64,000 nucleotides of DNA from the NCBI GenBank assembly GCA_040387375.1, contig JAZKDW010000001.1, forward strand, positions 59,629 to 123,628, in the 5' to 3' direction. Positions 35,483-43,901 of the stretch are shown here, piece by piece. Source of the DNA: JAZKDW01 sp040387375. Lineage in GTDB: Bacteria; Pseudomonadota; Gammaproteobacteria; Burkholderiales; Burkholderiaceae_D. Positions within the stretch are counted from its first letter, which is position 1, and each line of letters opens with the position of its first letter. The notes under the pieces were generated by a model. That model was not told the DNA's origin, made no database searches, and was given only the letters and a program-made list of their open reading frames with translations. The position numbers and the translations under genes were made by a program.

Positions 35483-36226
35483 ATGCAACATGAACAAAAT
35501 ACAATCGAGTGTCAAACAGCTTCGCCCTTGCTACAAAATCCGTATGCGTCCTTACCCGATTCCGATAGCTTGATAGGCCATGAAATCGATGAAGAGTCCT
35601 TTCATTTTCGCCTGGCTAATTCCGATGGCTTGCGTGAAAAAGCGACCTTGCTGATAAAAAGAATGTATGCGTGGCGCGGCTATTCGTCGCATTCTATCCT
35701 GGAAGATGAGCCGGACACGATTACCTTGCTGGCGGATACTGCCAACCACACGGTGGGAACGATGACACTGTGCCTGGATTCCAGCTGCAAATTGCCCGCA
35801 GACGAGAATTTCGGCGACAAGCTGGATGAGCTGCGCCGCCAGAAACGCCGATTGTGCGAACCGTCCCGATTGGCGGTGGAGAAAAATGTATCGAACCGGG
35901 TGTTTGCTTCAATGATGCACATCTCTTATATCTATGCCCACAGGATTCACGGTTTTACAGATTACGTAATTGAAGTCAATCCGCGCCATGTCATGTTTTA
36001 CAAGAGGATGCTGGGATTCCATGATCTGGGTGAAGAAAGAATGTGCACCCGGGTGAATGCACCGGCCGTACTCCTCGGGCTCGATCTTTCTTATGTTGCG
36101 GAGCAGGTCCGCAAGTTTGGCGGCATGTTCGAGCAGCACGGCAGGAACCGCTCCCTGTATCCCTATTTTTTCCCCAGCAAGGATGAACCAGGCATCATGG
36201 ACCGGCTCATCACCGGCCGCGGTTAA
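35483..36226 (+). CDS. FeeM-type N-acyl amino acid synthase (GNAT fold)
   Basis: 247 residues. The pattern fits the N-acyl amino acid synthase FeeM group, which condenses an acyl-ACP with an amino acid: FHFRLANSDGLREKATLLIKRMYAWRGY near residue 40, VGTMTLCLDSS and ADENFGDKLDEL near 100, EPSRLAVEKNVSN, and YVIEVNPRHVMFYKRMLGFH with the GNAT-type C-terminal strand. The frame is open from 35441 but ATG 35483 has GAGGGA 8 nt upstream. Products of known members are membrane-active or signal-like acyl amino acids; the product here is not known. A terminator-like hairpin lies in its leader. Confidence 0.82.
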   Translation: MQHEQNTIECQTASPLLQNPYASLPDSDSLIGHEIDEESFHFRLANSDGLREKATLLIKRMYAWRGYSSHSILEDEPDTITLLADTANHTVGTMTLCLDSSCKLPADENFGDKLDELRRQKRRLCEPSRLAVEKNVSNRVFASMMHISYIYAHRIHGFTDYVIEVNPRHVMFYKRMLGFHDLGEERMCTRVNAPAVLLGLDLSYVAEQVRKFGGMFEQHGRNRSLYPYFFPSKDEPGIMDRLITGRG

Positions 36227-36312
36227 GAGGCCGGCTTCACCCCCGTCTGAAATCTGGCTCGCCACGCGCGGCCCTTGCATCATGATGTCTTTGGCCGAGG
36301 TCGCCGTGGCCG

Positions 36313-36354
36313 AAAAAACGGAACGCGCGGCTCCGGTATGGCAAGAGCCGCGCG
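36313..36354 (-). terminator. Intrinsic terminator for the 125-residue secreted protein gene
   Basis: Ten-base-pair stem CGCGCGGCTC / GAGCCGCGCG (36324-36333 and 36345-36354). Read on the minus strand it is followed by TTCCG and six T. It lies about 30 nt beyond the stop of the gene at 36384. Confidence 0.75.
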
Positions 36355-36383
36355 ATTGAACCCTTCCCGCAAGAGGAAATTAA

Positions 36384-36761
36384 TCAGCGTCCGTAATAGC
36401 CGTCGTAATCGCGGTGGCGATAGCGGCGCTGTTCATACCGATCGGCATATCCGCCGTTGCTGTAGGTCACCGGCGCCGAACCGTAATATCGCTGCACCCG
36501 CTGCGGCTCATGATATCGCTGCGGCTGCGGTTCATAGTACTGCTGCGGCGCTGCATATGCCGGCTGCGAGTTGGCGATCAACGATCCGATGACCACTGCG
36601 CCGAGAATCCCGGCCACGATGGCCGCGCCGTTGCCGTGTCCATTGCCGTTGCTGTAACCGCGATGGCGATTGCGATGATCATCCGCGACGGCGGCGGTTG
36701 ATACCGATGCCGCGAGAGCACCGGCGATAAGCAGGGAGGAGATGATTTTCTTGTTAGCCAT
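36384..36761 (-). CDS. Secreted Tyr/Arg/Gln-rich protein with a glycine-rich helix
   Basis: 125 residues. A signal peptide (MANKKIISSLLIAGALAASV...AVA) precedes DDHRNRHRGYSNGNGHGNG. A hydrophobic, glycine-containing segment (GAAIVAGILGAVVIGSLIA, ~45-63) may insert in a membrane. The tail repeats YEPQPQRYHEPQRVQRYY and ends in RYRHRDYDGYYGR, rich in Tyr, Arg and Gln. AGGA stands 7 nt before ATG 36761; the longer frame to 36806 is unlikely. Similar small envelope proteins are common in Burkholderiales with no known function. Confidence 0.78.
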   Translation of the reverse strand: MANKKIISSLLIAGALAASVSTAAVADDHRNRHRGYSNGNGHGNGAAIVAGILGAVVIGSLIANSQPAYAAPQQYYEPQPQRYHEPQRVQRYYGSAPVTYSNGGYADRYEQRRYRHRDYDGYYGR

Positions 36762-36913
36762 GTCGAGGTCCTGTTCAAAAAAGGAGGCGCTGAATTCGCG
36801 CGACAATTGACTATAAGCGACTTCGGATTCCCCCGGCCTGACTGAATCAACTCGTTACATTTCTTACCATTCATGCGGTTTTGCCTGAGGCCCGGCCTGC
36901 GCGGCCCGACGGA

Positions 36914-37831
36914 CTACCAGGCTCGCTCGCCGGCCTGCTGCGTCAGGTTTTCAGAACGCCGCACCATCTCGATCAGGCTGTCGATCTCGGGCATTCCCGC
37001 CTTTGGATTGCGCGCATAACTGAGCACCAGGTACAGCGGATCCATGTCGACATCCAGCTCGACGATGGTGCCCGCCGCGATTTCCCGCTGCACGCTGCGC
37101 CGCAAGGTGAAGGCGATGCCCATGCCCGCCATCACCATGTCGCGCACCGTGCTTGCTTCTTCGCTCTGGGCCGCAATCAGCGGCGTCGATATTCCCGCGC
37201 TGCGCACCAGACTGTCGATGGTGCGTCCGAAATAAGAGCCGCGATACGCCGAGATGAACGGATACCCGGCCAGCGTCCTGCTGGAAATCCGCTGCTGCCG
37301 CGCCAGCGGATGGTCCGGCGACGCGATCAGCGCCAGCCGGTAGCGGCCCATGGTCCCGGTGTGCCATTCCGGCAATTCATGGCCGGCGCTGAGCATGAAG
37401 ACGAGGTCGACCGCGCCGCTTTGAAACAGGCTGTGCACTTCCTCGAACGTGCCGGTGCGGAGGATGACTTCGATATCCGGGAAGGTGGTGGACAAGGTGC
37501 CGAAGGTGTTGGCGAGCAGGGAATTGGTCACGAAGCGCTGCGCGGCGAAACGCAGCTTGCGCCGGCTCTGCCCCAGTTCCGCCGACATTGCATTGGCGCG
37601 TTCCAGCGTTTCCTGGGCATAGCCATACAGCCTCCGGCCGGCGTCGGTAAGCTGCGGCGACACGCCGGGCTGGCGCTCGAACAGCGCGGCGCCCACCTTG
37701 GTTTCCAGCGCCCGCATATGCACGCTGACCGACGGTTGTGTGATGTTGAGCGCGGCGGCGGCGGCGCTGAAGCCGCGGGCTTCGACCACGGCGACAAACA
37801 CTTCCAGCCGGCGCAAGGTAATCGGTAACAT
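36914..37831 (-). CDS. LysR-family regulator divergent from the hydantoinase-type operon
   Basis: 305 residues, standard LTTR length. The winged helix is at residues 6-65 (LRRLEVFVAVVEARGFSAAA, LNITQPSVSVHMRALE), followed by the two-lobed effector domain (FAAQRFVTNSLLANTFGTLS, DLVFMLSAGHELPEWHT, RDMVMAGMGIAFTLRR). The gene is divergent from the Bug-hyuA-hyuB operon and the 130-bp gap holds repeated AACCCATAG words, the classical arrangement for an LTTR that activates its neighbour when the pathway inducer binds. Confidence 0.92.
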   Translation of the reverse strand: MLPITLRRLEVFVAVVEARGFSAAAAALNITQPSVSVHMRALETKVGAALFERQPGVSPQLTDAGRRLYGYAQETLERANAMSAELGQSRRKLRFAAQRFVTNSLLANTFGTLSTTFPDIEVILRTGTFEEVHSLFQSGAVDLVFMLSAGHELPEWHTGTMGRYRLALIASPDHPLARQQRISSRTLAGYPFISAYRGSYFGRTIDSLVRSAGISTPLIAAQSEEASTVRDMVMAGMGIAFTLRRSVQREIAAGTIVELDVDMDPLYLVLSYARNPKAGMPEIDSLIEMVRRSENLTQQAGERAW

Positions 37832-37851
37832 CGGTCTCGTCTCATGTAGTC

Positions 37852-37882
37852 AACCCATAGCCATATTACTATGAACCCATAG
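37852..37882. promoter_or_regulatory. Candidate LysR operator between the LysR gene and the Bug-hyuAB operon
   Basis: AACCCATAG occurs at 37852-37860 and 37874-37882, 22 bp apart or two helical turns. The second copy forms the inverted repeat CTATG-AACC-CATAG at 37869-37882. It is 20-50 bp upstream of the LysR start and 80-110 bp upstream of the receptor start. Confidence 0.5.
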
Positions 37883-37961
37883 CATGCTGGGCAATTGCTT
37901 CGACGCCGGTGAGGGCGTTTAATGATGACACTATAAAAACCAACTGAAGGAGACCAGCACC

Positions 37962-38945
37962 ATGTACACGACCCTTTCACGGCGGGTAGCGCTTCGCGTT
38001 CTTGCAGCGGCTGCACTGGCGCTAACGACAGCCGGCGCCAGCGCTCAGGAGTGGCCTGCCAAGCCGATCCGCATCGTTTCACCTTATGCCGCCGGCGGAG
38101 TGGGCGATACCATTTTCCGGGTCATCGCACCGGTGCTGGAAGCCAGGCTGGGACAGCGTTTTTTAATCGACAACAAGACCGGCGCGGCCGGCAACATCGG
38201 CACCGCGGATGTGGTCAATGCGCGCCCGGATGGTTACACCTTCCTGTTTGCGCCGACGGCCAACTACGCGGTCAACCAGCATCTGTTCAATAACCTTGGC
38301 TTCGACCCGGTCACCCATCTCGATGCGATCGCCACGGTGGCCGAAGCGCCTCTGATCGCCGTCGGCGGCGCCAACGCGCCGGCTACGCTCAAGGACTTCG
38401 CCAGCCAGGCGCGCAACAATCCCGGCAAATTCAACTTCGGCTCGCCCGGCGCCGGCTCGCCGACCCATCTGGCGGGCGTCTCGTTCTCGCAGTTGGCGGG
38501 CAATTCGATGGTGCACATCGCTTATCGCGGAACGCCGCCGCTGACGCTGGCCATGCTCGGCGGCGACGTGCAGCTCGCGTTCCCGACCCTGACGCCGGTC
38601 GGCGCCCATCTGCGCGCCGGCAAGCTCAAGGCGCTGGCGGTGATGGGAACACAGCGCATTCCTGAACTGCCCGGTGTTCCGACCGCGGCGGAAGCCGGTT
38701 TCCCCGACCTGGTTTTTGGTAACTGGTGGGTACTGGCCGCGCCCAAGGGCCTCGATCCGAAAGTGGCTGCGCGCCTCGGCAGCGAAGTGCGCGCCGCGCT
38801 GGCCGATCCCGCGATCCGGGCCAGGCTGGGTGAAATCGGCCACGTCGCGGTCGGGCTGGGACCGGCCGAGTCGGCCGCCTTCATCCGCACGGAAAGCACA
38901 CGCTACAAGGCGCTGATCGAACGCAACGGCATCAAGCTCGACTAA
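37962..38945 (+). CDS. Bug-family (TTT) periplasmic substrate-binding protein
   Basis: 327 residues. The signal peptide (LRVLAAAALALTTAGASAQ) is followed by the Bug hallmark EWPAKPIRIVSPYAAGGVGDTIFR, and DNKTGAAGNIGTADVV, FNFGSPGAGSPTHLAGVSFS and the NWWVLAAPKGL block. AAGGAG lies about 8 nt before ATG 37962. It is first gene of the operon with hyuA and hyuB, so its ligand is presumably the pathway substrate or an analogue. No membrane permease of the TTT type is nearby, as is usual for Bug proteins. Confidence 0.93.
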   Translation: MYTTLSRRVALRVLAAAALALTTAGASAQEWPAKPIRIVSPYAAGGVGDTIFRVIAPVLEARLGQRFLIDNKTGAAGNIGTADVVNARPDGYTFLFAPTANYAVNQHLFNNLGFDPVTHLDAIATVAEAPLIAVGGANAPATLKDFASQARNNPGKFNFGSPGAGSPTHLAGVSFSQLAGNSMVHIAYRGTPPLTLAMLGGDVQLAFPTLTPVGAHLRAGKLKALAVMGTQRIPELPGVPTAAEAGFPDLVFGNWWVLAAPKGLDPKVAARLGSEVRAALADPAIRARLGEIGHVAVGLGPAESAAFIRTESTRYKALIERNGIKLD

Positions 38946-38964
38946 TCCGAAAGAGAAGAACAAC

Positions 38965-41034
38965 ATGAATTTGATAGGTGTAGATATTGGCGGAACGTTT
39001 ACCGACCTGGTCGGTTACCGCAACGGTGAACTGGTGCTGGCCAAGACCCTGACCACGCCATCCAATCCGACCGCTGGCGTGGTCACCGCGCTGAAGTCGG
39101 CCGGCACAAAACTGGCGGAACTGGATGAGTTCCTGCATGGTTCGACGATGGCGATCAATACGGTGCTGGAACGAAAGGGCGCACGCACCGCGCTGCTGAC
39201 CACGGAGGGCTTCCGCGATGTGTACGAGATCGGCCGCGGCAACCGGCCCGATGCGTTCGACATCAACTTCCAGCGCCCGCAGCCGCTGGTGCCGCGCCAC
39301 CTGCGCTTCGAAGTCAGCGAGCGGCTCAACGCCCGTGGCGAAGTCGTCACCCCGATCGACGAGGCGGCTGTCCTTGCGCTCGGCAAGCGGCTGGTCGCCG
39401 AAGGCATTGAAGCGGTCGCCGTGTGTTTCCTGCATTCCTATGCCAACCCGGTGCATGAAGCGGCGGCCGGCCGCATCCTGCGTGAAGCCTGTCCCGATCT
39501 GTTTGTCACGCTGTCGCATGAAATCCTGCGCGAGTTCCGCGAGTATGAACGCACCTCGACCACCGTGCTCAACGCCTATGTCGGGCCGCGCGTGCAGCGT
39601 TACCTGCGCACGCTGGAATCGCATCTGCGCGAGCGCGATTTCGGCGGCGGCATCCACATCATGCGCTCCAATGGCGGCAGCATGTCGCTGGCGCACGCGG
39701 CGATCGAGCCGGTGTCGATGATGGAATCGGGACCGGTGGCCGGCATGATCGGCGCCGGCCATGTGGCGCGCCTGCTGGGCATCCGCCAGGCCATCGGCTT
39801 CGACATGGGCGGCACCACCGCCAAGGCGACGCTGATCATCGACGGCGTGCCGGCAATCGAGGAAGGGTATTACATCGGCGGTTATTCCACCGGCCAGCCG
39901 ATGCAGTTGCCGGTAGTGGCGATCGTTGAAGTCGGCGCCGGCGGCGGCAGCGTCGCCTGGCGCGACGGCGCCGGCGGCCTGCATGTCGGTCCGCACAGCG
40001 CGGGCGCCGATCCGGGGCCGGTATGCTACGGCCGCGGCGGCGAAGAGCCGACCGTGACCGATGCCAACCTGGTGCTCGGCCGGCTCAATGCCGGGCGTTT
40101 CCTGGGCGGCGGCATGGCGCTCGATGCCGGCGGCGCGGCACGCTCGATTGCCAGCCGCATCGGCGATGCGATCGGCCTCTCCACGCAGGAGGCGGCCGTC
40201 GGCGTGGTGCGCATCGCCGACTCGGCAATGGCGCTGGCGGTGCGGGCGGTGTCGGTGCGCAAGGGAGTCGATCCACGCGATGCGGCGATGATCGCCTTCG
40301 GCGGCGCCGGACCCGTACATGCGGTTGCGCTGTGCAAGGAAATCAATATCCCGACGCTGATCATTCCCAAGATGCCGGGCAATTTCTCCGCGCTGGGCAT
40401 GCTGCTGGCGCCATGGCGGCATGATTTCGTGCGCACCATGGTTGGTGTGCTCGGCAAGCTCGATCCCGAGTGGCTCAAGGACGCCTTCGAGGAACTTGCG
40501 GCAGGCGCCAGAAGGCAGTTGACGAAGGACGATCTCGACCAGGACAAGGCCGTGTTCGAATACGGCGCCGACCTGCGCTATCGCGGCCAGGAACACAGCA
40601 TCAGCGTGCCGCTGGCGCAACCGTCCGCATTGTCCGGCGCCGATGCCGATGTGCGCGCCAGATTCGATGCGCTGCACGACCTGCGCTACGGCCATGCCGC
40701 CGCCGGTGAAGTCATCGAAGTCGTCAACCTGCGCCTGACCGTCACGGTGGCGCGCGGCGGCGAATCGGTCGACAGTTTTCTGGCGGCGCGCTTCGAGCCC
40801 GAGGCCGCGCGTCCGGAAGAAATGCGGCCGGTCATTTATGACGACCCGGCCCAGCCGCTCAACGCCCGCATCCTGTGGCGTCCGTGCCTGGCGCCCGGCT
40901 TCAGCGTCGAAGGACCGGCCGTGATCGAAGAACCGAATTCGACCACGGTGCTGTTCCCGGGCGATGTGGCGACCATTTCCGAACACGGTCACATCCTGAT
41001 TTCAATCAAGCTTCCTGAAGGAGCATTGCAGTGA
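38965..41034 (+). CDS. hyuA: Hydantoinase/oxoprolinase subunit A (HyuA-like, ATP-dependent)
   Basis: 689 residues. It starts with the actin-like ATPase motif IGVDIGGTFTDLVGY, then FLHGSTMAINTVLERKGAR; a second phosphate motif is AIGFDMGGTTAKATLI near residue 275, and GGGSVAWRDGAGGLHVGPHS and GADPGPVCYG are typical of the family. Enzymes of this family open cyclic amides such as N-methylhydantoin or 5-oxoproline with ATP, or carboxylate ketones such as acetone and acetophenone, always together with a HyuB-type partner. Here that is the next gene, overlapping by 4 nt (GTGA). Confidence 0.92.
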   Translation: MNLIGVDIGGTFTDLVGYRNGELVLAKTLTTPSNPTAGVVTALKSAGTKLAELDEFLHGSTMAINTVLERKGARTALLTTEGFRDVYEIGRGNRPDAFDINFQRPQPLVPRHLRFEVSERLNARGEVVTPIDEAAVLALGKRLVAEGIEAVAVCFLHSYANPVHEAAAGRILREACPDLFVTLSHEILREFREYERTSTTVLNAYVGPRVQRYLRTLESHLRERDFGGGIHIMRSNGGSMSLAHAAIEPVSMMESGPVAGMIGAGHVARLLGIRQAIGFDMGGTTAKATLIIDGVPAIEEGYYIGGYSTGQPMQLPVVAIVEVGAGGGSVAWRDGAGGLHVGPHSAGADPGPVCYGRGGEEPTVTDANLVLGRLNAGRFLGGGMALDAGGAARSIASRIGDAIGLSTQEAAVGVVRIADSAMALAVRAVSVRKGVDPRDAAMIAFGGAGPVHAVALCKEINIPTLIIPKMPGNFSALGMLLAPWRHDFVRTMVGVLGKLDPEWLKDAFEELAAGARRQLTKDDLDQDKAVFEYGADLRYRGQEHSISVPLAQPSALSGADADVRARFDALHDLRYGHAAAGEVIEVVNLRLTVTVARGGESVDSFLAARFEPEAARPEEMRPVIYDDPAQPLNARILWRPCLAPGFSVEGPAVIEEPNSTTVLFPGDVATISEHGHILISIKLPEGALQ

Positions 41035-42770
41035 CGATCGATAACACGCTGGAAAAATTGCCGGCAGCGGCGGCGCGCAAGGTCAATCCGATCACGCTCG
41101 AAGTGGTTACCAACTCATTGATCGCCTATGCCGAAGAGATGGCGCTGGCGCTCTGCAAGTCGGCCTACAACATGATGATCTACGAGGTGCGCGACTTCTG
41201 TTGCGGCCTGATCGATACCGAAGGCCGCATGATCTGCCAGAACTCCGGCGGACTGCCGATCTTCCTTGCCGATCTCGGCATCGCGGTCAAGGATGGCATC
41301 GACCGTTTTGGCCTCGATGGTTTTGCGCCGGGCGACGTCATCATCATGAACCATGCCGGCGTCTGCGGGCAGCACCTGAACAACGTGGTTGTGTACACCC
41401 CTTGCTTCCATCAGGGGAAGGTGGTCGCGTTCGCCGCCAACCGCGCGCACTGGGTCGACGTCGGCGGCCTTCGCACCGGTTTCGGCAATGTGCAGACCTA
41501 CGAGATTTTCCACGAGGGCATCCAGATGCGCTCGATCAAGATCTACGATGCCGGCAAACGTAACGACGGTGTGTGGCAAATGATTTCCGATAACATCCGC
41601 TTCCCGGAGGCATCCTTGGGCGACCTGCGGGCGCAGATCGCCGCCTGCCAGCTGGGCGGACGGCGGCTGGCCGAGATGCATGCGCGGTATTCGCTGCAAA
41701 CGGTCAACGACTGCATCGCCGCCTCGTGGGACCAGGCCGAAGCCGAAGCGCGCGCCGTAGTGTCGCGCATGCCGGACGGACGTTATACGGCGGAAACCCG
41801 GCTCGACAGCGACGGCCGCCGGCTCGACGTTCCGCTGCGCGTCAAGGTGTCGGTGGAAATCCGCGGCTCCGAATTCACGATCGACTATTCGGAGATGAAC
41901 GAGCAGGTGCCCGGACCTCTGAACTCCGGCTTCTCCGGCGGACTGTCGGCGGCGCGGGTGGCGTTCAAGATCCTGACCATGCCGCATGCGCCGGTCAATG
42001 AAGGCTGCTTCCGCCCGCTGACCCTGATCTCGCCGGAGGGCACGATGCTCAATGCCCGTCCGCCGGCTGCGCTCGGACTCTGGAGCATCGCGCTGCCGAC
42101 CGTCATCGATACCCTGTTGCGCGCACTGGCGCCGGCGCTTCCCGGCGTCATTCCGGCAGCGCACAAGGGCGACATGGGCGGCTGCTCGTTCTACGGACTG
42201 CGTGAAGGCACCGGCGCGCGTTACGTGCTGATGAACATTTTCGGCGGTGGCTGGGGCGGACGTGAAAACGGCGACGGCGAATCAGCCGCGGTGTCGATCT
42301 GCCAGGGCGACGTGCGCAACACGCCGGTGGAACTGCAGGAAATCCATTACCCGTTCCTGGTCGAATATCACAAGCTGCGCGAGAACAGCGGCGGACCGGG
42401 GCGCCATCGCGGCGGCCTCGGCATCGAGCTGCGTTATCGCTCGCTTGAAAAAAGCACGGTCAACGTCATGCTGGAACGCATACTCGAACCGCCCTGGGGC
42501 ATCGAAGGCGGCCAGGCAGGACGCAGCAACGCGGCGCTGCTGACCAGCGTGACCGGCAGCGAACGGCCGGTCACCAAGGAAAGCAATATACCGCTGGTGT
42601 CGGGCGATACCGTCACCTTCCGCACCGCGGGCGGCGGCGGCTACGGCGATCCGCGCCAGCGCGACGCCGCGCGGATTGAGGAAGACCTGCGCCAGGGATA
42701 TGTGACGCCGGAAGGCGCGGCAGCCGACTACGGATATCAGCCGCGGCCAACAGGGGAGGGCCGGTCATGA
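41031..42770 (+). CDS. hyuB: Hydantoinase/oxoprolinase subunit B (HyuB-like)
   Basis: 579 residues, the usual size. Family markers are NPITLEVVTNSLIAYAEEMA, SAYNMMIYEVRDFCCGLID, GDVIIMNHAGVCGQHLNNVV (metal-site region), DYSEMNEQVPGPLNSGFSGG and the C-terminal GDTVTFRTAGGGGYGDPRQR. It forms the catalytic complex with HyuA. The GTG start lies inside the hyuA stop, and its own stop overlaps the start of the next gene by 4 nt, so hyuA-hyuB-M24 genes are tightly coupled. Confidence 0.92.
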   Translation: MTIDNTLEKLPAAAARKVNPITLEVVTNSLIAYAEEMALALCKSAYNMMIYEVRDFCCGLIDTEGRMICQNSGGLPIFLADLGIAVKDGIDRFGLDGFAPGDVIIMNHAGVCGQHLNNVVVYTPCFHQGKVVAFAANRAHWVDVGGLRTGFGNVQTYEIFHEGIQMRSIKIYDAGKRNDGVWQMISDNIRFPEASLGDLRAQIAACQLGGRRLAEMHARYSLQTVNDCIAASWDQAEAEARAVVSRMPDGRYTAETRLDSDGRRLDVPLRVKVSVEIRGSEFTIDYSEMNEQVPGPLNSGFSGGLSAARVAFKILTMPHAPVNEGCFRPLTLISPEGTMLNARPPAALGLWSIALPTVIDTLLRALAPALPGVIPAAHKGDMGGCSFYGLREGTGARYVLMNIFGGGWGGRENGDGESAAVSICQGDVRNTPVELQEIHYPFLVEYHKLRENSGGPGRHRGGLGIELRYRSLEKSTVNVMLERILEPPWGIEGGQAGRSNAALLTSVTGSERPVTKESNIPLVSGDTVTFRTAGGGGYGDPRQRDAARIEEDLRQGYVTPEGAAADYGYQPRPTGEGRS

Positions 42771-43870
42771 GTGCGGCATTGCGCGACGAGAGGGCGGCAC
42801 GGCTGCAGGCCGCGATGCGGGATGCCGGACTGGACCTGCTGGTGCTGGCCGCAAATGCCTGGCGCATCGACTACCTGCGGTATGCGCTGGACGTCACGCC
42901 TATGGAAGGCGAGGCTGTAGCGTTGATCACGCGTGGCGGTAAAACCCGCCTGTTCGTGGACAGCCCGGTCGAGGCGGCACGCATCAGCGCCGAGCAGCCG
43001 CACTTGCAGGTCAGCTGGTCGGCCACGCCGCTGGCCGATGCCGAACAGGCGATCATGGCCAGCGGCGCCAGGCACATCGGACTGGCGCCGGCGCAGACCG
43101 TGCCGTGGCGCCTCGCACGCGGTCCGCTGGGCGCCAGCATCGCCGCCACCACCGCCATGCTTGACCGCCTGATGGTCACCAAGACGCCGGGCGAAGCGGA
43201 CGCGGTGGAACGCGCGACCGTGATTGCCGATGCGGGTTATGCCATCTTCCGCGACGCCGTGCGTGTTGGCCGGCGCGAGTATGAACTGGTGGCCGATACC
43301 GAAGCATGGCTGCGCTCGCAGGGTTGCCCGGAGAATTTCATGATCCTCGGCTCAGGCGGGCAGGAGGTGCGCGGCATGCATCCGCCGGGCGAAAGGCAGC
43401 TGGTGGCGGGCGACCTGGTCACCACCGAACTGACGCCCTGCGTTGATGGTTATTACGCGCAGATTTGCCGCACCCTCGTGATCGGCCCGCCGAGCGCAGC
43501 GCAGTTGCGCGCTTACGCCGTCTATCTCGAGGCGCTGGAGGCAGGCATCGCTGCGGTCCGTCCGGGCGCCACCCACGGCGATGTGGCGCGGGCCCAGAAC
43601 GATGTCTTCCGCCGCCATGGCCTGGGTGACTACGTGACGTCGGAATACACCCGTGTGCGCGGTCACGGCATGGGCCTGTTTGTCGACGGTCCGCATGTGC
43701 TGGAAGACGTGAGCCTGGTGCTGGAAGAAGGCATGACGCTGATCGTGCATCCCAACACGTATCACCCGGAAGTGGGCTACATCGTGCTCGGTGACACGGT
43801 GCGCGTGACGGCCGACGGCTGCCGCGTGCTGAACCGGACGCCGCGCGAACTGATCTCGGTGCCGGCATGA
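42767..43870 (+). CDS. Creatinase-fold (M24) hydrolase lacking canonical metal ligands
   Basis: 367 residues with an N-terminal creatinase domain (~1-130) and a C-terminal pita-bread domain. The His of creatinases/prolidases is present (GMHPP near 205), as is GHGMGL (His ~300). The two Asp metal ligands of M24 aminopeptidases are replaced: the first by Glu (TTELTP, ~221), the second by Gln (YYAQICRT, ~232). The two late Glu ligands are also missing (VHPNTY, VLGDTV). Metal-free M24 members such as creatinase and ectoine hydrolase DoeA cleave C-N bonds without metal, so hydrolysis of an amide or guanidino compound is more likely than peptide cleavage. It follows hyuB with 4-nt overlap. Confidence 0.8.
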   Translation: MSAALRDERAARLQAAMRDAGLDLLVLAANAWRIDYLRYALDVTPMEGEAVALITRGGKTRLFVDSPVEAARISAEQPHLQVSWSATPLADAEQAIMASGARHIGLAPAQTVPWRLARGPLGASIAATTAMLDRLMVTKTPGEADAVERATVIADAGYAIFRDAVRVGRREYELVADTEAWLRSQGCPENFMILGSGGQEVRGMHPPGERQLVAGDLVTTELTPCVDGYYAQICRTLVIGPPSAAQLRAYAVYLEALEAGIAAVRPGATHGDVARAQNDVFRRHGLGDYVTSEYTRVRGHGMGLFVDGPHVLEDVSLVLEEGMTLIVHPNTYHPEVGYIVLGDTVRVTADGCRVLNRTPRELISVPA

Positions 43871-43901
43871 ACGCCATCCCACAATTACAAGGAGCTTGAT
43901 C

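Noticed and set aside
38932..40992. 686-residue minus-strand open frame
   Set aside because: Exactly antisense to hyuA, whose motifs are unambiguous; the His/Arg-rich product has no domain features.
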